64,000 nt of DNA from Bacillus sp. B1-b2. GTDB taxonomy: Bacteria > Bacillota > Bacilli > Bacillales > Cytobacillaceae. The notes beneath the pieces were generated by a model. That model was not told where the DNA came from and did no database searches. It saw only the letters and a program-made list of their open reading frames with translations. The first letter of the stretch is position 1. Every line of letters starts with the position of its first letter. A program made the position numbers and the translations under genes. Positions 58,751-64,000 of this stretch are shown one piece after another. The stretch covers positions 243,394 to 307,393 of the forward strand of contig NZ_WEHU01000002.1 of NCBI RefSeq assembly GCF_009183415.1. The letters run 5' to 3'.

Positions 58751-60025
58751 ATGGATAAACGATTAAGTGAACTAATAGACTATACAAAAGAAACATGGGG
58801 ATTAGCTCCTTATTATTTAGGGCGTCATCAAATTTATAGAAAGTTAACAGTAGATCTGCAAAACATTTATATTCTTAATATGGAATGGTTTCCTTCTACC
58901 TATGCTAATTGGACAAATGAAGAAGAGAATCCAGAAGGAACAGCCTCTATTGATATAGATTTTCATAGTAAAGAATTTTTAAGTGCTATTTTTGTAGAAG
59001 GGAAAACGTATGCTGAGAATGGTATCGTTTTTCCGAACAAGGAGAGTATAGAGGTTCAACAATGGTTGGCGTATATAACAGGATATAAGCTAGAAGAATT
59101 TGCGTTAAAAAGGCAGGAAAGCAATTATTTGTATTATGAAAGAGAAGTTAATGGAATCCCTATTTCTCCAATATCCTATTTGGAAGTGGAGTGGGATGAG
59201 CAAGGGCGGTTAACAAGTTTTACAAAAGAAAATGTAAATGATGAAAACGCTATTATAATAGAAGAAACTTTCTCTTTATCTGTATTGGAATTAGAAGAGT
59301 TAATGAGAGAACAAGTCAAATTAGGGGTTTTCCCGACAGAAGATGATAGCAGATTAGTATATGGAATAGGAGAAGTTCTTGTCCGCAATGATAAAAAGAG
59401 CACTATTCCCTTTTATTTTGACTATGATCTTTATCGAAAGAACAAAGTTAATCAAACAATTGTTTGGACAGATAGTAAAAAAGACACTTTTACTAGAAAG
59501 TCGATTCCAGATAATAAGGAAGTTACCACAGAACAAGCAAATGCAAAAGAACCTCATCCTGATACACTGCCAATAGGGAAAGAAGAAATAGAACACTGTT
59601 TAAAGGAAGTTACGTCCTTCTTACAAATGAAATTTCCCCATGATTCTGGCAAATGGGTAGTAACATATATTTACCGAGATCGATTCTCCTTACATGTTGA
59701 ACTAGAGGAAAAATCAGAAAGATATCTACATAATAAACTGCTTCTTATTCTTGATCATCAGACAAAAGAAGTATTGAATTATATGGAAAAAGGGGACTTG
59801 TGGAGAAATATATTAAAAATAGATAATTGGAATGCAAAAGAAGTGAAAATTAGTAAAACAGAGGCTTTTCAAGAATTAAAGAAACACGTGGCACTTACGC
59901 CTATCTTTGTCTACAGCCCTTTAGAAAAGAAATATGTTTTATGTGGAAATGTACATTGTTCGGTATATATAGATGCAGAAAATGGTCAGGTGCTAGATTC
60001 AGAAGATGCCTTTATGATCTATTAG
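58751..60025 (+). CDS. DUF4901/YcdB-like domain protein of unknown function
   Basis: A protein of 424 residues without signal peptide or membrane helix. It looks like two repeats of a PepSY-like/YcdB fold: about 1-210 (YLGRHQIYRKL ... ISYLEVEWDEQGRLTSF) and 270-424 (LLLILDHQTKEVLNYMEKGD ... VYIDAENGQVLDSEDAFMIY), each ending in a strand where a polymer or peptide ligand is usually bound. Members occur widely in Bacillus without known role. ATG 58751 is 9 bp after GGGGG. The ATG at 58742 abuts it. Family naming is from general appearance and is tentative. Confidence 0.65.
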   Translation: MDKRLSELIDYTKETWGLAPYYLGRHQIYRKLTVDLQNIYILNMEWFPSTYANWTNEEENPEGTASIDIDFHSKEFLSAIFVEGKTYAENGIVFPNKESIEVQQWLAYITGYKLEEFALKRQESNYLYYEREVNGIPISPISYLEVEWDEQGRLTSFTKENVNDENAIIIEETFSLSVLELEELMREQVKLGVFPTEDDSRLVYGIGEVLVRNDKKSTIPFYFDYDLYRKNKVNQTIVWTDSKKDTFTRKSIPDNKEVTTEQANAKEPHPDTLPIGKEEIEHCLKEVTSFLQMKFPHDSGKWVVTYIYRDRFSLHVELEEKSERYLHNKLLLILDHQTKEVLNYMEKGDLWRNILKIDNWNAKEVKISKTEAFQELKKHVALTPIFVYSPLEKKYVLCGNVHCSVYIDAENGQVLDSEDAFMIY

Positions 60026-60114
60026 GTTTACTTTCGAAAAAAATCATGTGATTTCTCCCAACTAATGCTGTATCCTCTTATAATGAATAAGAACATAAAT
60101 AAGGAGGTCACAGC

Positions 60115-61782
60115 ATGACTACTGTAAGTGAATTGCAAATGCTCATTCAATTAATTGAACGTGCAGCACTTTTACTCATCACTTTATTCTTTTTAACTAG
60201 AATTACTAAATTTAAAGAAGTTCTGCAAAGAGATCATCATTCTCCAACAGAACTATCTCTAATAACCATGATTTTCTGTCTATTTGCCCTTTTTGGAACC
60301 TATTCTGGAATAGAGGTAGAAGGCTCTATTGTGAATATACGAATCATAGCTGTTATGTCTGGAGGTATCCTGTTTGGACCTTGGGTCGGAATTATTACAG
60401 GAATTGTATCAGGTGTGCATCGATATTTAATAGATATAGGCGGAGTAACTTCTATTCCGTGTTTAATTACTAGCATACTAGCTGGTTTTGTATCTGGTTA
60501 TATTCACCTTTATTTGAAAAAATCAAGAAGATGGATATATGGAATTATCGCAGGTATGCTTTGTGAGATACTCACAATGGCTCTCATTTTAGTAATGGCA
60601 AATCCTTTTGAATTAGGTCTAGAAATTGTATCTAAAATTGCCTTTCCAATGATATTAGGACAAGTTAGTATTGGGTTAATTGTTTTAATGATTGCCAGTG
60701 TAGAAGGAGAAAAAGAGAGAATTGCTGCAAAGCAGGCTCAATTAGCTTTAAATATTGCTAATAAAACACTTCCTTATTTTCGTTCCATTAATGGGGAATC
60801 GCTAAGAACTATATGTACGATTATAAAAAGTGATATTAAAGCAGATGCTGTTGCCATAACAGATACAAGAGGTGTTCTTGCGTATGTTGGTTTTGGAGAA
60901 GAGAAGTACAAAATTGGGCAAGAAATTATTAGTACCTTAACAAAGGAAACAATTCGTAGTGGGAAAATTACAATCAGAAATAATATAGCAGATCATCATA
61001 CTCCACAAATTCATTGCTTGTTAATAATTCCTTTAGAAGAAAGAGGCGTTATTACAGGCACATTAAAGATTTACTACCGTCAAGCTTATACCATTACATA
61101 TACACTGCAAACAATGGCAATAGGACTAGCTCAAATTATCTCTACCTTAATGGAAGTTTCGAGAGTGGAGCAAATAAAAGAAGAAGCAAATAAAGCTGAA
61201 CTAAAGGCTTTACAGACTAAAATCAACCCACATTTTCTCTTTAATGCTCTTAATGCAATAGCGTCTACAACTAGACGGAATCCTGATAAGGCGAGAGAGC
61301 TCATAATAAGTTTATCTGGGTATATGCGATATAATCTCGAGGTGGGAGAAGAATTAATTGATATTCAAATTGCACTTCAACAAGTAAAAGATTATATCAA
61401 AATTGAAAAAGCACGATTCGGTGACCGTCTTCAAGTAGAATATGACGTGGATGATACACATATTAAGTTACCAAGCTTACTAATACAGCCTTTAGTTGAA
61501 AATGCAGTTGTTCATGGCATTCTGAAGAGGAAAGGTCCGGGTGTAGTCACTATTTCTATAAAGGATTTGGGAGAAATGGTGCGAGTAAGTGTAAGAGATA
61601 CAGGAGAAGGAATTAACCAAGAGATTATAGATCGCTTGGATCGTGGAGAAGTTTCTTCCAAGCAAATTGGTTTATCAAATGTTCATCAACGTCTAAAATT
61701 AATATATGGAACAGGGCTCATTATCCGCAGATTGGAGCCAGGTACAGAAGTATATTTTGACATAATGAAGGGGATATCATGA
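60115..61782 (+). CDS. ypdA: LytS/YpdA-type sensor histidine kinase
   Basis: A 555-residue membrane kinase. The 5TM-5TMR_LYT sensor (about 10-200) has [29 protein letters not shown] and [20 protein letters not shown] domain follows (about 220-350), then His_kinase with phospho-acceptor His in [12 protein letters not shown] (about 377) and a GHKL ATPase domain with [14 protein letters not shown] and [15 protein letters not shown]. Length is close to E. coli YpdA (565). Gene order kinase, LytTR regulator, YhjX-like transporter matches the E. coli pyruvate-sensing YpdA-YpdB-YhjX set. SD AAGGAGGT. It overlaps the next gene by 4 bp. Confidence 0.88.
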   Translation: MTTVSELQMLIQLIERAALLLITLFFLTRITKFKEVLQRDHHSPTELSLITMIFCLFALFGTYSGIEVEGSIVNIRIIAVMSGGILFGPWVGIITGIVSGVHRYLIDIGGVTSIPCLITSILAGFVSGYIHLYLKKSRRWIYGIIAGMLCEILTMALILVMANPFELGLEIVSKIAFPMILGQVSIGLIVLMIASVEGEKERIAAKQAQLALNIANKTLPYFRSINGESLRTICTIIKSDIKADAVAITDTRGVLAYVGFGEEKYKIGQEIISTLTKETIRSGKITIRNNIADHHTPQIHCLLIIPLEERGVITGTLKIYYRQAYTITYTLQTMAIGLAQIISTLMEVSRVEQIKEEANKAELKALQTKINPHFLFNALNAIASTTRRNPDKARELIISLSGYMRYNLEVGEELIDIQIALQQVKDYIKIEKARFGDRLQVEYDVDDTHIKLPSLLIQPLVENAVVHGILKRKGPGVVTISIKDLGEMVRVSVRDTGEGINQEIIDRLDRGEVSSKQIGLSNVHQRLKLIYGTGLIIRRLEPGTEVYFDIMKGIS

Positions 61783-62507
61783 GAGCAATCATTGTAGAGG
61801 ATGAAGTTCCAGCAAAGGAAGAGTTGGAATATTTAATTCAAACACATAGCAATATAGAGATTATAGCATCATTCGAAGATGGCTTAGATGTTTTGAAGTT
61901 TTTACAAGAGGAAGAAGTAGACGTCATCTTTCTTGATATAAATATTCCTTCATTAGATGGAATGTTACTTGCAGGGAGTATTAGTAAATTTGCAAGAAAG
62001 CCTTATATTGTTTTTACTACAGCATATAAAGAACATGCTGCACAAGCATTTGAATTAGAAGCATTTGATTATATATTAAAACCGTATGAGGAAAAGAGAA
62101 TAGCTTCTATGCTCTCCAAATTAGAAGGTCATGTGAAAAAAGAGCAACAAGTACAAGAAGAAGTGATTCCAGAAGCTAATCGAAGAATTAATCTCCGAAA
62201 AAATGAGAATATAATAGTAACGGACGTAAATGAGATATATTATGCGGAAGCAAGTGAGAAAATCACGCTTGTTTATACGAAAGATGAAGAGTTTACGATG
62301 CCTATGTCTATTACAGAATTTCATGATAAATTACCACAGGATGTTTTCTTTCGATGTCATCGTTCCTATAGTGTCAGTATATCTAAAATCCATGAAATTG
62401 TCCCATGGTTTAATAACACGTATCTTGTTCGATTAAAGGATATAAAAGCAGAAATACCAGTAAGTAGAAGCAAGGTAAAGACTTTCCGACAAATTATGCA
62501 TTTATAA
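61779..62507 (+). CDS. ypdB: LytTR-type response regulator (YpdB-like)
   Basis: A 242-residue regulator. The receiver domain (about 1-120) has acidic residues VEDE, phospho-acceptor D53 in [13 protein letters not shown] and Lys in [10 protein letters not shown]. The LytTR DNA-binding domain (about 140-240) has [42 protein letters not shown] and [14 protein letters not shown]. Length is almost that of E. coli YpdB (244). It overlaps the kinase gene by 4 bp (ATGA). A direct repeat that fits the YpdB site starts 2 bp after its stop, upstream of the transporter gene that it would activate. Confidence 0.9.
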   Translation: MRAIIVEDEVPAKEELEYLIQTHSNIEIIASFEDGLDVLKFLQEEEVDVIFLDINIPSLDGMLLAGSISKFARKPYIVFTTAYKEHAAQAFELEAFDYILKPYEEKRIASMLSKLEGHVKKEQQVQEEVIPEANRRINLRKNENIIVTDVNEIYYAEASEKITLVYTKDEEFTMPMSITEFHDKLPQDVFFRCHRSYSVSISKIHEIVPWFNNTYLVRLKDIKAEIPVSRSKVKTFRQIMHL

Positions 62508-62508
62508 A

Positions 62509-62539
62509 TACCATTCATTCCGAAAAATATGCATTTCAT
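62509..62539 (+). promoter_or_regulatory. YpdB-type LytTR direct repeat upstream of yhjX-like gene
   Basis: TGCATTTCAT (62530-62539) matches 9 of 10 bases of the E. coli YpdB half-site GGCATTTCAT. TACCATTCAT (62509-62518) matches 6 of 10, and exactly 11 bases separate them, as in the GGCATTTCAT-N11-GGCATTTCAT motif described for E. coli yhjX. Confidence 0.65.
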
Positions 62540-62639
62540 TCTGATAACGATTTCAAAAGGTTTTCAAGCGGTATAATCCAAGTATAGAAATTATTAACTT
62601 GAATTCATATCATGAAAACCGAGGAAAGAGGAGATCGGA

Positions 62640-63875
62640 ATGAAAGAACATAAAGTAAATCGCCTTCTTATCGTAATAGGTACCATCATTGTTCAGATGG
62701 GATTAGGAACTATATATACATGGAGCTTATTTAATCAGCCTCTTGTTGATAAATTTGGGTGGGAATTAAGTTCTACAGCTATTACTTTTTCCATCACTAG
62801 CTTTGCTTTAGCATTTGCCACTTTATTCTCTGGTAAGCTTCAAGATAAATGGGGACTTCGTCGTCTAGTGGCAGCTGCAGGAATTCTGCTTGGAGCAGGC
62901 TTAATTCTTAGTTCACAAGTATCTTCCCTATGGATGCTATACCTAGTAGCAGGTGTTATCGTTGGTTTTGCTGATGGTACTGCATATATTACCTCATTAA
63001 GTAACTTAATTAAATGGTTCCCAGATAAAAAAGGATTAATTTCAGGTATATCTGTTGGTGCATTCGGAACAGGAAGTCTTATATTTAAATATGTTAATGC
63101 AAGTCTTATTAGCTCATTCGGGGTTTCAACAGCATTCCTTTTATGGGGAATAATCGTATTAGTCATGGTAGTTGGTGGATCTTTCTTATTAAAAGAAGCA
63201 AAAGATGTAGCAAAAAACACAAAAGCGGCAACACAACAAAAAGATTATACAGTAAAAGAAATGCTAAAAACAAAGCAAGCTTACTTATTATTTGTGATTT
63301 TCTTCACAGCGTGTATGAGTGGTTTGTATTTAGTTGGAATTGTAAAAGACATTGGTGTTAGCTTAGCAGGTCTAGATGTTGCCACAGCAGCAAATGCAGT
63401 AGCACTAGTAGCAATCTTTAATACATCAGGAAGAATTATTCTTGGAGCTTTATCCGACAAAGTTGGTCGTATGCAGGTGGTATGTGGAACATTATTAGCT
63501 ACGGCGATTGCTGTTGCAGTATTAAGCTTTGTACCGTTAAACTTCCCAATATTCTTTGCCTGTGTAGCTACAATTGCATTCTGTTTCGGTGGTAATATTA
63601 CCGTATTCCCAGCCATTGTATCAGACTTCTTCGGACTTAAAAACCAAAGTAAAAACTATGGAGTAATCTATCAAGGATTTGGATTAGGGGCATTAGCAGG
63701 TTCTATCATAGCTGCATTATTAGGTGGATTTCAAGCAACCTTCACAGTCATAGCTGTGCTATGTATTGTATCTTTAATAATAGCAATCACGATAAAACCT
63801 CCATATGGAGCAGTTCAATCAAAAGAAAAACAAGAAAGATTGAAAAACATGCAGCCTCATACAAGAATTGGTTAA
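62640..63875 (+). CDS. yhjX: YhjX-like MFS transporter (OFA family, probable pyruvate transporter)
   Basis: A 411-residue major facilitator with 12 hydrophobic helices of the oxalate/formate antiporter family. It resembles E. coli YhjX throughout: GTIIVQMGLGTIYTWSLFNQPL, GKLQDKWGLRRLVAAAGILLGAG, VGFADGTAYITSLSNLIKWFPDKKGLISG, FFTACMSGLYLVGIVKDI, FGGNITVFPAIVSDFFGLKNQSKNYGVIYQGFG. In E. coli YhjX is induced by pyruvate through YpdAB and acts as a pyruvate:proton symporter. The adjacent kinase/regulator genes and the LytTR repeat support the same circuit here. SD GAGGAGAT. No terminator is visible in the last 125 bases. Confidence 0.9.
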   Translation: MKEHKVNRLLIVIGTIIVQMGLGTIYTWSLFNQPLVDKFGWELSSTAITFSITSFALAFATLFSGKLQDKWGLRRLVAAAGILLGAGLILSSQVSSLWMLYLVAGVIVGFADGTAYITSLSNLIKWFPDKKGLISGISVGAFGTGSLIFKYVNASLISSFGVSTAFLLWGIIVLVMVVGGSFLLKEAKDVAKNTKAATQQKDYTVKEMLKTKQAYLLFVIFFTACMSGLYLVGIVKDIGVSLAGLDVATAANAVALVAIFNTSGRIILGALSDKVGRMQVVCGTLLATAIAVAVLSFVPLNFPIFFACVATIAFCFGGNITVFPAIVSDFFGLKNQSKNYGVIYQGFGLGALAGSIIAALLGGFQATFTVIAVLCIVSLIIAITIKPPYGAVQSKEKQERLKNMQPHTRIG

Positions 63876-64000
63876 TTACTCAACTTTCGCACCAGAAAAA
63901 TAAGTGCTAATCGTTGGTTGTATTGTTTTTAAGGTCTATTAAATATATGGCTTGACAATGTTATTAAAAAATGAAAAAACACCTCGATCTTTGGTATAGT

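Noticed and set aside
63950..64000. SigA promoter at the right window edge
   Set aside because: TTGACA near 63953 and TATAGT at the end are about 37 bp apart, far from the required 16-18, and no -10 lies at the right distance.

Overview
The window is about 35% GC by eye and reads as the chromosome of a spore-forming, low-GC Gram-positive of the Bacillaceae. Signs of this are AGGAGG-type ribosome binding sites, an SspO-like spore protein, a Spo0E-type phosphatase, the ydjGHI stress operon, a VmlR-type resistance ATPase, ECF sigma factor promoters and CcpA (cre) sites. The repeats and gene mix would fit a Niallia/Cytobacillus-like soil or plant-litter organism, but the genus is a guess. No rRNA, tRNA, CRISPR or prophage was found.

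Layout. 1-2.7 kb (minus): start of a class Ib ribonucleotide reductase operon, nrdI-nrdE. nrdE is split by a group I intron carrying a GIY-YIG homing endonuclease, and a second intron apparently begins at the window edge just after the active-site Cys codon. Two NrdR boxes precede the operon. 3.1-6.7 kb: an AraC regulator with an EamA exporter, and a divergent qorB-like reductase / HxlR regulator pair. 6.8-8.8 kb: vmlR behind a leader-peptide transcription attenuator. 9.0-13.6 kb: GntR regulator divergent from garR, a four-carbon acid-sugar kinase gene and gntP, with three phased operators and a cre site between them. 13.8-18.7 kb: S66 carboxypeptidase, a short UvrC-like protein, an amino acid permease and a tandem GNAT. 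19.2-28.4 kb: sugar ABC importer with a membrane-anchored sugar-binding sensor, a YesM-type kinase, a YesN-type regulator and a second binding protein. 28.5-31.6 kb: selO, a 52-bp tandem repeat array, and an alpha/beta hydrolase gene.

31.7-36.0 kb: ydjG-ydjH-ydjI behind a SigW-like promoter, then a small ORF and corA. 36.1-41.1 kb: a GH51 arabinofuranosidase with an excellent SigA promoter and cre site, a DUF6171-like gene, and an AraC regulator divergent from a GH31 glycosidase. 41.2-43.1 kb: a SigM-like ECF sigma factor, its anti-sigma factor and a small membrane protein. 43.5-48.7 kb: a heterodimeric ABC exporter, a threonine-aldolase-like enzyme and a GNAT. 48.8-49.5 kb: a second 52-bp array sharing its core with the first. 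49.7-58.1 kb: a fused DppB/DppC-type permease, GNAT, chemoreceptor, MdtG-like exporter, sspO-like gene, Spo0E-like phosphatase, luciferase-like monooxygenase and acetate transporter. 58.3-63.9 kb: hairpin repeats, a DUF4901-like protein, and a YpdA/YpdB/YhjX-type pyruvate-sensing module with a recognisable YpdB-type site.

The main theme is plant carbohydrate and organic acid use under carbon catabolite control, with cell-envelope and antibiotic defence. The most unusual non-coding signal is the set of intergenic arrays with a ~52-bp period. Two of them keep exactly 52 bp over 8 and 14 copies and share a hairpin-forming core while differing in the linker.
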